A stretch of DNA of 64,000 bases from positions 24,948-88,947 of the forward strand of contig CBFDDH010000006.1 in the NCBI GenBank assembly GCA_965603515.1, written 5' to 3'. The notes under the pieces were generated by a model, which saw only the letters and a program-made list of their open reading frames with translations, was not told the DNA's origin and searched no databases. Of the stretch, positions 24,818-33,453 are shown piece by piece. Origin of the DNA: JAUVZL01 sp965603515 (GTDB lineage Bacteria > Hydrothermota > Tepidihabitantia > SM23-42). The translations under genes were made by a program, and so were the position numbers. Each line of letters starts with the position of its first letter. Position 1 is the stretch's first letter.

Positions 24818-26699
24818 ACAACCACCAAAAAAGCGCGCTTTACAAACGCTTGTGATCTGGTCGATCATCATCATCGCTGTCTATATAGTCATACTACAGG
24901 TTATTAATCGTGGGGTTCAGGCAGTTGATATCCCATATTCAATTTTCTTGCAGGAGTTAAGAAACAAGAATATTTATGAAGTTACCATAACCGAACGATC
25001 CATCAAAGGGAAATTTAGATCATCGATATCATTCGAAGCCAAACAGGATTTTTCTGAATTTTCCACCCTGATTCCCTTTGAAGACCCAAAACTAGCAGAA
25101 GAATTAGTCCAGTACGGCGTTAGGGTTGTCGCCAAACAAAAATCCAGCTGGGGAAACATCTTGATAAGTATCGTTCCCTGGCTACTTTTGATTGGCGTCT
25201 GGATTTTCTTTATAAGACAAATGCAGTCTGGTCAAAATCGCGCCCTGGGGTTTGGACGAAGTCGCGCAAAGATCATGTTGGAAAATAAACCTTCAGTTAC
25301 TTTTAATGATGTTGCTGGGGTTGAAGAAGCAAAACAAGAATTGACCGAAGTAATAGAGTTTTTGAAAGAACCGAGGAAATTCACACGCCTTGGCGGAAGA
25401 ATTCCAAAGGGCGTGCTCCTACTCGGACCACCAGGAACGGGTAAAACATTAATGGCTAGGGCAGTTGCTGGTGAGGCACAAGTGCCCTTTATATCAATTA
25501 GTGGTTCGAACTTCGTGGAGATGTTCGTTGGAGTTGGGGCTTCACGGGTCAGGGATCTCTTTGATCAGGCAAAGCGCAATTCACCTTGCATTATTTTTGT
25601 CGATGAAATCGATGCCGTAGGTCGGTTACGTGGTGCCGGCTTGGGTGGTGGACATGATGAGCGTGAGCAGACCCTAAACCAATTACTCGTTGAAATGGAT
25701 GGTTTTGAAGTAAACGAAGGTGTTATCCTCATGGCCGCGACTAATCGTCCCGACATACTTGATCCAGCTCTTTTAAGACCAGGCAGGTTTGATCGAGTCG
25801 TCGTGCTTGATCGCCCTGACGTACGTGGTAGATTGGGTATTCTCGAAGTGCATACGCGGAAAAAACCGCTGGCTAAAAATGTTGATAAAGAAGTGCTGGC
25901 ACGTGGTACGCCAGGGTTCTCCGGTGCAGATCTGGCGAACATGGTAAATGAAGCTGCCCTACTTGCCGCACGACGTAATAAGAAAGTAATAACTATGCAG
26001 GAATTTGAAGATGCCAAAGACAAAATATTGATGGGGGTGGAAAGAAAAAGTCTGCTTATTTCTGATGATGAGAAGAGATTGACCTCTTTTCATGAATGCG
26101 GGCATGTTCTTGTTGCTAAATCCTTGCCTGGTATGGACCCCATACATAAGGTAACTATAATACCACGAGGTATGGCTTTAGGTTTGACCCAGGCATTGCC
26201 TATTGATGAGCGCCGGACCTATTCTAAGACATATTGTGGGAATCAACTCGCGTTTATGCTCGGTGGTAGGGCGGCAGAGAAAATCGTGCTTGGCGACCTA
26301 TCAACTGGTGCTGGTAATGATATTGAAAAGGCTACGAAACTGGCGCGTAAAATGGTTTGTGAGTGGGGTATGAGTGAGAAATTGGGCCCATTGACTTATG
26401 GTGAGAAGCAAGAGGAGATATTCTTGGGCCGTGAAATAGGTATGCATCGAGATTACTCGGAAGATACAGCGCGCGATATAGATGAAGAAGTCAAAAGGCT
26501 TGTTGAAACTGCAGAACGTCGTGCAGTGGCTATTGTTAAGAAGAATATCAAGAAACTCAAGGCATTAGCTGAAGCACTGCTTGAAAAAGAGATTCTTGAC
26601 AGTAAAGAAATTGATAAGATTTTAGGTATTCGTACTAACCAAAAAACAGTGATCAAGAAGAAGAAAAGCAATGAAAAAAGAAAACAAAAAGGCAATTGA
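24807..26699 (+). CDS. ftsH: ATP-dependent zinc metalloprotease FtsH
   Basis: A membrane-anchored AAA protease for quality control of membrane and regulatory proteins. The 630-aa protein has two membrane segments (about 14-35 and 110-128) flanking a periplasmic region. Walker A GPPGTGKTLMARA is near 208, followed by the pore loop FVEMFVGVGASRVRDLF, Walker B CIIFVDEIDAVGR and the SRH region ATNRPDILDPALLRPGRFDR. The zinc motif is HECGH near 429 (the usual middle Ala is Cys), and the third ligand Asp is in GAGNDIEKAT. The Lys-rich C-terminus overlaps folE by 29 bases. GGAG lies before ATG 24807. Confidence 0.97.
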   Translation: MVSKQPPKKRALQTLVIWSIIIIAVYIVILQVINRGVQAVDIPYSIFLQELRNKNIYEVTITERSIKGKFRSSISFEAKQDFSEFSTLIPFEDPKLAEELVQYGVRVVAKQKSSWGNILISIVPWLLLIGVWIFFIRQMQSGQNRALGFGRSRAKIMLENKPSVTFNDVAGVEEAKQELTEVIEFLKEPRKFTRLGGRIPKGVLLLGPPGTGKTLMARAVAGEAQVPFISISGSNFVEMFVGVGASRVRDLFDQAKRNSPCIIFVDEIDAVGRLRGAGLGGGHDEREQTLNQLLVEMDGFEVNEGVILMAATNRPDILDPALLRPGRFDRVVVLDRPDVRGRLGILEVHTRKKPLAKNVDKEVLARGTPGFSGADLANMVNEAALLAARRNKKVITMQEFEDAKDKILMGVERKSLLISDDEKRLTSFHECGHVLVAKSLPGMDPIHKVTIIPRGMALGLTQALPIDERRTYSKTYCGNQLAFMLGGRAAEKIVLGDLSTGAGNDIEKATKLARKMVCEWGMSEKLGPLTYGEKQEEIFLGREIGMHRDYSEDTARDIDEEVKRLVETAERRAVAIVKKNIKKLKALAEALLEKEILDSKEIDKILGIRTNQKTVIKKKKSNEKRKQKGN

Positions 26700-27237
26700 A
26701 AAAGCCGTAAGAATAATCCTCAAGGCAATTGGAGAAAATCCAAGAAGACTTGGATTAAAAGATACGCCACGCCGTATCGCCGATATGTACGATGAGATCT
26801 TTGCTGGTGTGAAGCATGATCCTAAAAGAGAGCTTAAAACATATCAGGCAAAAAATGAGGATGAGATGATCATCATCAAAGACATCCCTTTTTATTCAAT
26901 TTGCGAACACCACTTGCTACCGTTTTTTGGCAAGGCACATATGGTTTATATCCCCAAGAAAAATAGGATCACCGGATTTTCCAGTCTAGTAAGAGTTCTT
27001 GATATCATGGCAAAGAGACCCCTTGTTCAGGAAAGACTGACCCATGAGGTCGCTGATTTTCTGATGGAAAATCTCAAACCCATGGGGGTTCTGATCGTCA
27101 TCGAAGCAGAACACCTCTGCCTTTCCATGATCGGTGTGAAGAAACCTGGTACACTCACTGTGACTTCGGCGATACGCGGGGCAATGCGCAAAGCAGCAAC
27201 GCGTGCCGAAGCATTTTCATTAATAAAAGGTAAGTAA
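26671..27237 (+). CDS. folE: GTP cyclohydrolase I
   Basis: Converts GTP to dihydroneopterin triphosphate, the first step to folate or tetrahydrobiopterin-type cofactors. The 188-aa protein has LKDTPRRIADMYDEIF, the zinc site FYSICEHHLLPFFGKAHMVYIP and the second half EAEHLCLSMIGVKKPGTLTVTSAIRG. The family usually has MRGVKKPG at the last motif. Here the Arg is Ile, a change close to the triphosphate-binding site. It overlaps the end of ftsH, so it is part of the same operon. Confidence 0.94.
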   Translation: MKKENKKAIEKAVRIILKAIGENPRRLGLKDTPRRIADMYDEIFAGVKHDPKRELKTYQAKNEDEMIIIKDIPFYSICEHHLLPFFGKAHMVYIPKKNRITGFSSLVRVLDIMAKRPLVQERLTHEVADFLMENLKPMGVLIVIEAEHLCLSMIGVKKPGTLTVTSAIRGAMRKAATRAEAFSLIKGK

Positions 27238-27330
27238 GAGGACTTATAATGATTTTACGACAGCAATACCTTTTTAAATATGTGGAATTCCTACCAGACT
27301 ACAATTATAGTATTGACTAAATAATCGCCC

Positions 27331-27741
27331 TTACTGTATTCGGCGCCATTTTTGTACAGTGCCGACCATTTCTGCCTCTCTAGCGAATTTGCGTATTTCT
27401 AAAACGCCGTCACCCATGAGTGTAAAATACACATCTTTGTAATCGATCGAGACAACATTCCCTTCATGATCAACCATTTTTATCAGGTCCTTACCCTTCC
27501 ACTTATTGGGCGCCACTGGTTCAACATCGCGCCATTTTATGTCCTTCTCAACAAAACCGAGTAGGTCGAGTATGCCAGCGGATTTTATCAGCTTGCCGTG
27601 ATACATATTGCCAACTCTTTCGACTTGAACAACTGCACCTTCAGCTTCATCGCCAAACCTTTCCCACTGTCCAACGATTGGACTTTCGCCGCAACTGAGA
27701 ATTAGAACAATTATCGGAAATAAGGCAAGGAACTTTTTCAT
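27331..27741 (-). CDS. small lipoprotein, DUF2147-like
   Basis: A 136-aa lipoprotein with lipobox IVLILSCGESP (Cys about 17). The remaining beta-rich sequence (GQWERFGDEAEGAVVQVERVG, NMYHGKLIKS, KWKGKDLIKMVDHEGN) loosely resembles DUF2147/lipocalin-like proteins that start with a GxW motif and bind hydrophobic ligands. Identification is tentative. GAGGAGGAGAT precedes ATG 27741. It is a monocistronic unit on the minus strand, convergent with folE. Confidence 0.7.
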   Translation of the reverse strand: MKKFLALFPIIVLILSCGESPIVGQWERFGDEAEGAVVQVERVGNMYHGKLIKSAGILDLLGFVEKDIKWRDVEPVAPNKWKGKDLIKMVDHEGNVVSIDYKDVYFTLMGDGVLEIRKFAREAEMVGTVQKWRRIQ

Positions 27742-27772
27742 GATCTCCTCCTCTTTTAACCTGCTTAATTAT

Positions 27773-27800
27773 ATTATAGCCGTAAAACGAAATACGTCAA
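27773..27800 (-). promoter_or_regulatory. promoter of the small lipoprotein gene
   Basis: On the minus strand TTGACG (27800-27795), 16 bp, TATAAT (27778-27773), with a leader carrying GGAGGAG. Confidence 0.75.
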
Positions 27801-27894
27801 GCAAAAACAGAGCGAGTTATTATCCCGCTTTTTCATATTTGATATTTAAAATATTGGTAAAGCGAAGATCCCGCTTCGCGGGAAGTAATTATCT

Positions 27895-27914
27895 TTGTGA
27901 CAAAAATGTCACAA
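27895..27914. promoter_or_regulatory. 20-bp dyad upstream of comM, possible operator
   Basis: TTGTGACA, AAAA, TGTCACAA is a perfect interrupted palindrome ending 18 bases before the comM -35. The TGTGACA-N4-TGTCACA form resembles sites of CRP/FNR-family regulators. A TCCCGC/GCGGGA hairpin lies just before it (27869-27883). The 27742-27967 spacer contains nothing else beyond the two promoters. Confidence 0.4.
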
Positions 27915-27932
27915 CTTCACAACGAATTTTTG

Positions 27933-27960
27933 TTGACTGGACACACTGCAGTCATATACT
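27933..27960 (+). promoter_or_regulatory. leaderless promoter of comM
   Basis: TTGACT (27933-27938), 16 bp, TATACT (27955-27960), then seven bases to ATG 27968. Confidence 0.85.
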
Positions 27961-27967
27961 TGTATCC

Positions 27968-29509
27968 ATGTTATCAAAAATCATTTCGTGTGCCACATTC
28001 GGCATTGATGGTTATCTTGTAGACGTTGAGGTGGATCTATCAACCGGCTTGCCTGGTTTTACAACTGTTGGTCTGCCTGACAATGCCGTGAAAGAATCAA
28101 AGGATCGTGTATTTGCAGCGATTAAGAATGCAGGTTTCCGGTTTCCCGCACGTAAGATCACGGTGAATCTCGCACCCGCTGATATAAAAAAAGAAGGTTC
28201 AAGTTTCGACTTACCTATTGCCGTGGGTATTTTATCAGCATCACAGACTGTGCGTGGTGCGCACCTGAAACAGTATGCAATCCTAGGAGAATTGTCTTTA
28301 GATGGCACACTGCGTCCAGTTAAAGGTGCAATTTCTGTATCGCTCGCGGCCAAGGACAATAAACTTGACGGTATGATCCTGCCGCGACCTAATGCACCTG
28401 AAGCAGCTATTGTTCAAGGTATTGATGTCTATGGTTTTGACAACCTTATTGAGGTAGTTGCTTTTCTCAACGGAGAAGCAAACATACAACCTGTGGTCAT
28501 AGACCGTGCAAAAATCTTTGATGACGCTTCACAGTACACAGTAGATTTTGCTGAGGTCAAAGGTCAACATCATGCAAAGCGCGCTCTCGAAATAGCCGCT
28601 GCAGGCAGCCATAATCTTCTGATGATCGGTCCTCCGGGCACGGGTAAGACTATGCTGGCGCGTAGGCTTGTGACCGTATTACCAAAGATGACCTTGGAAG
28701 AAGCACTTGAGACAACGAAGATACATTCGGTCGCTGGTATTTTATCAAACAGTGATTCTCTGCTCGGCACCAGACCGTTCCGTTCGCCCCATCATACAAT
28801 TTCTGATGCGGGTATTATTGGCGGTGGTCATGTGCCCAGACCAGGTGAAGTTTCTTTAGCACATAATGGTGTATTGTTTCTCGACGAACTCGCCGAGTTC
28901 CACAAAAATGTCCTTGAGGTGTTGCGCCAACCACTTGAGGATGGTTCAGTAACGATCGGTAGGGCAAAGGTGACTTTGACCTACCCGGCTCGTTTCATGC
29001 TTGCTGCAGCAATGAACCCTTGCCCTTGTGGTTATTTTACCGATCCATTTCATGAATGTCGGTGTACACCCCAGCAAATTCAGCGTTACCACAACAGGAT
29101 TTCTGGACCTTTGCTTGACCGGATCGACATCCATATTGAAGTTCCTTCGTTGAAATACGATGAGTTGAAATCAACCCAGCTTGGAGAATCTTCTGAAAAA
29201 ATAAGGGCGCGTGTAAACAAAGCAAGACAGCGACAACTCGATCGTTTTGAAAACAGGAAGAACATCTATTGTAATGCGCACATGGGTGCAAAAGACGTAC
29301 GAAAACTCTGTTTGATCGATGAACAATCGCAGACTTTGCTCAAGACTGCGATTCAAAAATTCGGTCTTTCAGCGCGCGCCTATAACAAAGTATTGAAGGT
29401 TGCCAGGACGATTGCTGATTTAGGGGATCATGAGGATATAAAAGTCCAGCACATCGCCGAAGCCATTCAATACCGCTCCCTCGACAAAAACATCTGGTAC
29501 CGGTTATGA
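27968..29509 (+). CDS. comM: YifB/ComM family Mg chelatase-like AAA ATPase
   Basis: A 513-aa AAA+ protein. ComM of naturally competent bacteria is a branch-migration helicase for DNA integration, and the family is widespread. It begins MLSKIISCATFGIDGYLVDVEVDLS, the typical N-terminal Lon-like domain (LPGFTTVGLPDNAVKESKDRV). Walker A GPPGTGKTMLARR is near residue 221, then FRSPHHTISDAG, Walker B GVLFLDELAEF and a zinc-ribbon-like cysteine set (NPCPCGYF ... HECRC). The reading frame is open far upstream, but the promoter and family N-terminus both fix the start at 27968. Confidence 0.94.
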   Translation: MLSKIISCATFGIDGYLVDVEVDLSTGLPGFTTVGLPDNAVKESKDRVFAAIKNAGFRFPARKITVNLAPADIKKEGSSFDLPIAVGILSASQTVRGAHLKQYAILGELSLDGTLRPVKGAISVSLAAKDNKLDGMILPRPNAPEAAIVQGIDVYGFDNLIEVVAFLNGEANIQPVVIDRAKIFDDASQYTVDFAEVKGQHHAKRALEIAAAGSHNLLMIGPPGTGKTMLARRLVTVLPKMTLEEALETTKIHSVAGILSNSDSLLGTRPFRSPHHTISDAGIIGGGHVPRPGEVSLAHNGVLFLDELAEFHKNVLEVLRQPLEDGSVTIGRAKVTLTYPARFMLAAAMNPCPCGYFTDPFHECRCTPQQIQRYHNRISGPLLDRIDIHIEVPSLKYDELKSTQLGESSEKIRARVNKARQRQLDRFENRKNIYCNAHMGAKDVRKLCLIDEQSQTLLKTAIQKFGLSARAYNKVLKVARTIADLGDHEDIKVQHIAEAIQYRSLDKNIWYRL

Positions 29510-29534
29510 GCCGCTGATCAACCGGGGACGGTGC

Positions 29535-29562
29535 TTGACACGACTGCAGAGTGAAGTATACT
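29535..29562 (+). promoter_or_regulatory. leaderless promoter of the 29570 gene
   Basis: TTGACA (29535-29540), 16 bp, TATACT (29557-29562), then seven bases to ATG 29570. Confidence 0.83.
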
Positions 29563-29569
29563 GTGTGTC

Positions 29570-30379
29570 ATGATAGCTAAGGAAATTAGCAATCTCCCTT
29601 ATTGTTTTGCAAGACAAGCGTCACATATTATCAGGATTCTTCTATTATTTGCATCTCTGATGCTGCTAGGCGTGGGTTTTGCCCAGGAAACAAATGAGGA
29701 TTCAATAACGATTCTTCTGGAAGATGCTAAGGCTTGTTATAATGAATGTGAATACGCCGCAGTAATTGATATTCTGGGGAGAATTTTAAACGACTTGGAA
29801 GGCAGCAATGTTTCTGAAGCATATACATATTTAGCAATCAGCTATGTTGCCGTCGGAGACAGAACAGTTGCCAAAGAACATTTCAGGAAAGCACTACGTT
29901 TTAGTCCTGAACTAATATTGGATCCTGCGGTTGTATCAAGGGAAGCGATTAGCATTTTTGATGAAACCAAAAGAGAGGTAGCTGGGGAAGCAGCTATGTG
30001 CTCTTGTTTTCTACCTGGTTCAGGACAAATGATGAAAGGGGATAACAGAAAAGGGCAAATAATAATGGCGGCATCGGCAGTTACTGCAATTGCTTCTATA
30101 TTATCATGGACAATCACCCAAGGAAAAGGTCAGACCTATTGGAACCTTGGACCAGATGAAACAGATATGTTGGAGCAGACATATAATGAATATAATGAAT
30201 GGTATGGAAGGTCACTTCTCATATCTGCTTCATTTCTCTGCATTTATCTGTATAGCATCATAGATGCTTTTATGTATGATGCAGGTCACAGCAAGACATT
30301 CACGCGTAGTGTGAAATCTGGATTGATTTTGGAACCGAGCAGCAAAGGTATTTCAATCAGTTACATTGTAAATTTCTGA
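29570..30379 (+). CDS. TPR and DUF5683-like membrane protein
   Basis: A 269-aa envelope protein. A signal/anchor segment (IIRILLLFASLMLLGVGFAQ) is followed by TPR-like helices around 45-115 (AKACYNECEYAAVIDIL, AYTYLAISYVAVGDRTVAKEHFRKAL). Residues about 145-240 contain CFLPGSGQMMKGDNRKGQIIM and two membrane helices, resembling the DUF5683 motif (P-G-x-GQ...G...KG) of Bacteroidota-type proteins. The function is unknown. ATG 29570 is seven bases after the -10, so the mRNA is probably leaderless. The next lipoprotein gene begins two bases after its stop codon, so the pair is an operon. Confidence 0.72.
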   Translation: MIAKEISNLPYCFARQASHIIRILLLFASLMLLGVGFAQETNEDSITILLEDAKACYNECEYAAVIDILGRILNDLEGSNVSEAYTYLAISYVAVGDRTVAKEHFRKALRFSPELILDPAVVSREAISIFDETKREVAGEAAMCSCFLPGSGQMMKGDNRKGQIIMAASAVTAIASILSWTITQGKGQTYWNLGPDETDMLEQTYNEYNEWYGRSLLISASFLCIYLYSIIDAFMYDAGHSKTFTRSVKSGLILEPSSKGISISYIVNF

Positions 30380-30381
30380 TA

Positions 30382-31314
30382 ATGAAGAGGCTAATACTTC
30401 CATTCCTTATTTTGACTGTCGGATCAACTACCTGTCTCAAAGCACCGCACAGCAATAAATACGATCCCCAAAACCCTGATAAAGCGATCCTTCAAGGGTG
30501 TGTATATGAACCAGACGCGGTGGTCATCCATGATGCAATCGTGCGTCTATTATTTAATGAAGAAGTGATTCAAACAGATACTACTGATCATGAGGGGGCG
30601 TTTGAATTTGGTGAGATCGACCCGGGTGTATATAAAATAACTGCGGATGCTTCTTATTATAATACGATGGAGCATTATCCTGAAAGCCTCTGGGCAGGTG
30701 TCCACGAGCATGACTTCGATCTATACCTCAGCACATATGGTTTTGAAGACGATTCATTGAATTGCAGCAGTCCTTATGCGTTTGTGAATGTTCAGGGTAA
30801 CTGGAATATCAGTGAGGACTACCAGGAACCAGAACTGCACTCAACACCTAATGTATTTTCCTGCAACAATGAGGATACTGCGGTATGTGGTCTTAGTCTA
30901 CATAGGGCAGAAGCAAGTGATTTCTGGTTCGAGACCAAACTCAAAATCCATGGTTCATCCGGACCAAATTGGGCGGCAGGTATTGTTTTCAGGTATAAGA
31001 ATATACAGAATTTCTACTGTTTGAATATTTCCGCAGATACAATCAGTTTTAGACAAGTTAGAAACGGTAGTGAGGCCATTATACGGAACGTACCATACAA
31101 TTTCACAACCGACACATGGTTTACCCTGGGTGTGAAGGTCTCTTCAACTATCATGAAGATATTCGTAGAGGGTGATTCAATGCCCCTATTTTTAGTGATC
31201 GATCCATCTTTTCTTGAAGGCAAGCTTGGTCTGTTTGTGCCTTGCCAGTACGCTGGAACGATAACATCAGTGAGTTTCGATGATGTGACTATACGACGGG
31301 ACCTGAGCCAGTAG
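30382..31314 (+). CDS. lipoprotein with carboxypeptidase-regulatory-like and LamG-like domains
   Basis: A 310-aa exported protein. The signal peptide ends near TVGSTTCLKAP, a possible lipobox. Residues about 38-115 match a carboxypeptidase regulatory-like (CarboxypepD_reg) domain: LQGCVYEPDAVVIHDAIVRL, TDHEGAFEFGEIDPGVYKI. Residues about 120-305 look like a concanavalin/LamG-type jelly roll (FWFETKLKIHGSSGPNWAAG, FRYKNIQNFYCL, GKLGLFVP). Such architecture suggests carbohydrate or surface binding, but no catalytic residues are seen. ATG 30382 has no clear ribosome site and probably relies on coupling to the preceding gene. Confidence 0.7.
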   Translation: MKRLILPFLILTVGSTTCLKAPHSNKYDPQNPDKAILQGCVYEPDAVVIHDAIVRLLFNEEVIQTDTTDHEGAFEFGEIDPGVYKITADASYYNTMEHYPESLWAGVHEHDFDLYLSTYGFEDDSLNCSSPYAFVNVQGNWNISEDYQEPELHSTPNVFSCNNEDTAVCGLSLHRAEASDFWFETKLKIHGSSGPNWAAGIVFRYKNIQNFYCLNISADTISFRQVRNGSEAIIRNVPYNFTTDTWFTLGVKVSSTIMKIFVEGDSMPLFLVIDPSFLEGKLGLFVPCQYAGTITSVSFDDVTIRRDLSQ

Positions 31315-31365
31315 ATTCAAAGAAGTAAGGTAGCTGTTTTTGAGAGGTGAACATAAATTGCCTCT

Positions 31366-31393
31366 TGACAAGGTTGATTATTTGTGTATAATT
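31366..31393 (+). promoter_or_regulatory. cold-shock gene promoter with long 5' leader
   Basis: TTGACA (31366-31371), 16 bp, TATAAT (31388-31393). The start codon lies about 85 bases after the expected start of transcription, a long leader in a genome of short ones. Cold-shock mRNAs often use such leaders as thermosensors. Confidence 0.85.
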
Positions 31394-31483
31394 ATTCTAA
31401 TATAAGCAACATTATTTGTTGAAGGACTGTAGGATACTCATATTCGAAATCCATGAAACAGATAGATGCTTGAAAGGAGAAAC

Positions 31484-31687
31484 ATGTCATACGGAGCTGT
31501 AAAGTGGTTTGATAGTAGAAAAGGATTTGGCTTCATCGAGAAAGAAGATGGTAGTGGTGATGTATTTGCCCACTTCCAGGATATTTCTGGTGATGGTTAC
31601 CGCACGCTGCAAGAAGGTGAGCGGGTTAAGTTCGAGATTACTCAATCCCCTAAAGGGGAAAAAGCCACAAATATCGAACGTGCGTAA
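31484..31687 (+). CDS. cold-shock domain protein (CspA family)
   Basis: A 67-aa single-stranded nucleic acid binding protein. It contains GAVKWFDSRKGFGFIE (RNP1 KGFGFIE) and DVFAHF (RNP2), and ends ATNIERA. ATG 31484 follows AAAGGAGAAAC and gives the exact family N-terminus MSYGAVKWF. An in-frame ATG at 31466 upstream of the ribosome site is not used. It is monocistronic, between a strong promoter and a strong intrinsic terminator. Confidence 0.96.
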   Translation: MSYGAVKWFDSRKGFGFIEKEDGSGDVFAHFQDISGDGYRTLQEGERVKFEITQSPKGEKATNIERA

Positions 31688-31701
31688 ATACGCATGTTAG
31701 A

Positions 31702-31737
31702 AAAAGGGGAGTGACTATGGTCACTCCCCTTTTCTTT
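31702..31737 (+). terminator. intrinsic terminator of the cold-shock gene
   Basis: GGGGAGTGAC, loop TATG, GTCACTCCCC, preceded by AAAA and followed by TTTTCTTTT. It is the best classical Rho-independent terminator in the window. Confidence 0.92.
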
Positions 31738-31748
31738 TATTAATGCAT

Positions 31749-31792
31749 ATTCTCGACGCGTTCCTTGAGGAACTTGCTCGAACAATAAAGCG
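31749..31792. repeat. TTCTCGA-type short repeat
   Basis: TTCTCGACGCGTTCC, TGAGGAACTTGCTCGAA and CAATAA resemble two copies at 60484-60540 and 60736-60797. The common core is GGAACTT, CTCGA and GCTCGAA followed by AATAA. It lies between the cold-shock terminator and a convergent gene. Confidence 0.35.
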
Positions 31793-33424
31793 TTATTCTT
31801 CTAAGGCTATTGTGATTTCATTGATGTAAAGACGTTCACGGTCTTTATTTTTTAGATAATTTTTTAGCAGATACTCAGGGTTAGCTCCTATTTTCTTATC
31901 AAAAACAACCTCACCATTTGCAATAATAACAATATTCTGATCTATTTGCACCATGTCCGGGTGAATCTTGATAGTAAACACCGCAATCTGTGATGTTTTC
32001 AAGGTAAAGATGTTTCCTGAGAAGTATCCCTCAATTCGTCCTGATGGTTTACCGCGTGTAAAGAGATCGGATATTGTAGGTCCGGGAAACTGATCTTCAA
32101 AGACCAATACCTCACCGTCTCTCAGTATAACGATTTCAGCGAGATCACCACACTTCTTGGTTTCTTTGTAGGCATAAACATCTTCTATTGTATTAACAGG
32201 CATATCTCCCAGTCTTATTATCACATCTCCATCTTTCATCCCAACGACTGCACAGAGTGTGCTATCACCAATTACCTTACTAATTTTTACAGCCGGACCC
32301 TTAAAATCATGGTTCGGGAAAAACTCTGATAACACTTGTTTGTCAATTGCATCTAAATCAATACCGGCAAAATCATCATCAGGGTAAAAACCGAACATCA
32401 CTCGGTCATCAACAATTTCCATATTATGGTCTTTATACCAATCTGCGTGTCCTTGTTCAGAGATTGAATCGATGCGCAGCCACATGCATTCTTGGTTTGG
32501 ATATGCGCTTTCCCATTTTACCAGTGGTCTGAGGTGGCGCGGGTTATTTTCCATGAAGCTGACCATGCGTGGCAGTTCTTCTTCTGCATAATCAAATTCG
32601 TGTCCTATACCAGTGTATATGCGGTAGAAGATGTCGGCCTCAGCCTCGTAAGCCAGTTCGAGCATATCGTGAATTTCATCTGCCGGATATAATCCATCTT
32701 CGTCAGTATTGATGACATACATGGGCCGATTAAAGAGATTAACAAAGTAGGTTTGTATTTTGCCGACCTCTGAACCCACACCAGGATGACCATTCAGTGG
32801 TAAAAAGCCCGCGAAGTAAGATGGATAGCTCATAGCAAACAGAAATGAAGCAGAACCACCATCAGAAAAGCCGGTCATGAATACTCTATTATCGTCAATA
32901 TTGTATTCTCTTTTCGTTACGCGGATTTGCCGCAGAATATTAGCTATACCTACTGAATCCCACCAGGTTGCGCCGTACTGACCTACGGGAAACAAGAGAA
33001 TATAACCTTGTTCTTCAGCTATTTTTATGAACGGTGAATCCTTGAAATATTTTACATCATCTTCACTGATGTCTTTTCTACTAACCCCACCATGAAGATA
33101 TACCAGGAGCGGTGTTTTCTTGTTATGGTCATAATTCTCTGGAATGTATAGATAGTAGGGTCTTTCAAAACCATCAATACACATATTTTTTGCAGTACGG
33201 ATACCACGTGCCGTACCTTTCTTGAATTCGGCATTCTTTAATAATGTAATCAAGGTATTGATAGGAACATCATGGTCTGATATCTCGGCGATAAGTTCTT
33301 CCTGCCTTGCTATGTCGTTGGTGTGAAATAACGCATCAAGATTTTGACTTAGGTCAGCTGCTGAAGTGATCAATGGTATGGACAACAGCATTATTAGTGC
33401 ATACGGTGTGTATTTTCTTAACAT
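31793..33424 (-). CDS. secreted alpha/beta-hydrolase (esterase-like) with PDZ domain
   Basis: A 543-aa exported protein. The signal peptide is LIMLLSIPLITSAAD. Residues about 85-290 have a PHB-depolymerase/feruloyl-esterase-like hydrolase fold: TPLLVYLHGGVSR (oxyanion), the nucleophile elbow TGFSDGGSASF (Gly-Phe-Ser-Asp-Gly), an acidic NTDEDGLYP and the His in TGIGHEFDYAEEE. Around 380-450 a PDZ-like domain follows (GPAVKISKVIGDSTLCAVVGMKDGDVIIRLGDMPV). The last part has no clear match. The substrate is unknown. It is the third gene of a minus-strand unit starting at 34441. GGAACGGAGA precedes the ATG. Confidence 0.8.
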   Translation of the reverse strand: MLRKYTPYALIMLLSIPLITSAADLSQNLDALFHTNDIARQEELIAEISDHDVPINTLITLLKNAEFKKGTARGIRTAKNMCIDGFERPYYLYIPENYDHNKKTPLLVYLHGGVSRKDISEDDVKYFKDSPFIKIAEEQGYILLFPVGQYGATWWDSVGIANILRQIRVTKREYNIDDNRVFMTGFSDGGSASFLFAMSYPSYFAGFLPLNGHPGVGSEVGKIQTYFVNLFNRPMYVINTDEDGLYPADEIHDMLELAYEAEADIFYRIYTGIGHEFDYAEEELPRMVSFMENNPRHLRPLVKWESAYPNQECMWLRIDSISEQGHADWYKDHNMEIVDDRVMFGFYPDDDFAGIDLDAIDKQVLSEFFPNHDFKGPAVKISKVIGDSTLCAVVGMKDGDVIIRLGDMPVNTIEDVYAYKETKKCGDLAEIVILRDGEVLVFEDQFPGPTISDLFTRGKPSGRIEGYFSGNIFTLKTSQIAVFTIKIHPDMVQIDQNIVIIANGEVVFDKKIGANPEYLLKNYLKNKDRERLYINEITIALEE

Positions 33425-33453
33425 ATTGTCTCCGTTCCTTTTGTATACTGAAT

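Noticed and set aside
26080..26110. FtsH zinc motif HECGH as a defective site
   Set aside because: HExxH is intact. Only a non-ligand middle residue differs.
27100..27180. FolE MIGVKK instead of MRGVKK as evidence of a non-functional enzyme
   Set aside because: The zinc site and the rest of the protein are normal. The change is noted in the gene entry only.
27740..27967. Open frame extending comM about 76 codons upstream
   Set aside because: It covers a convergent lipoprotein promoter, an inverted repeat and the comM promoter. The family N-terminus begins at 27968.
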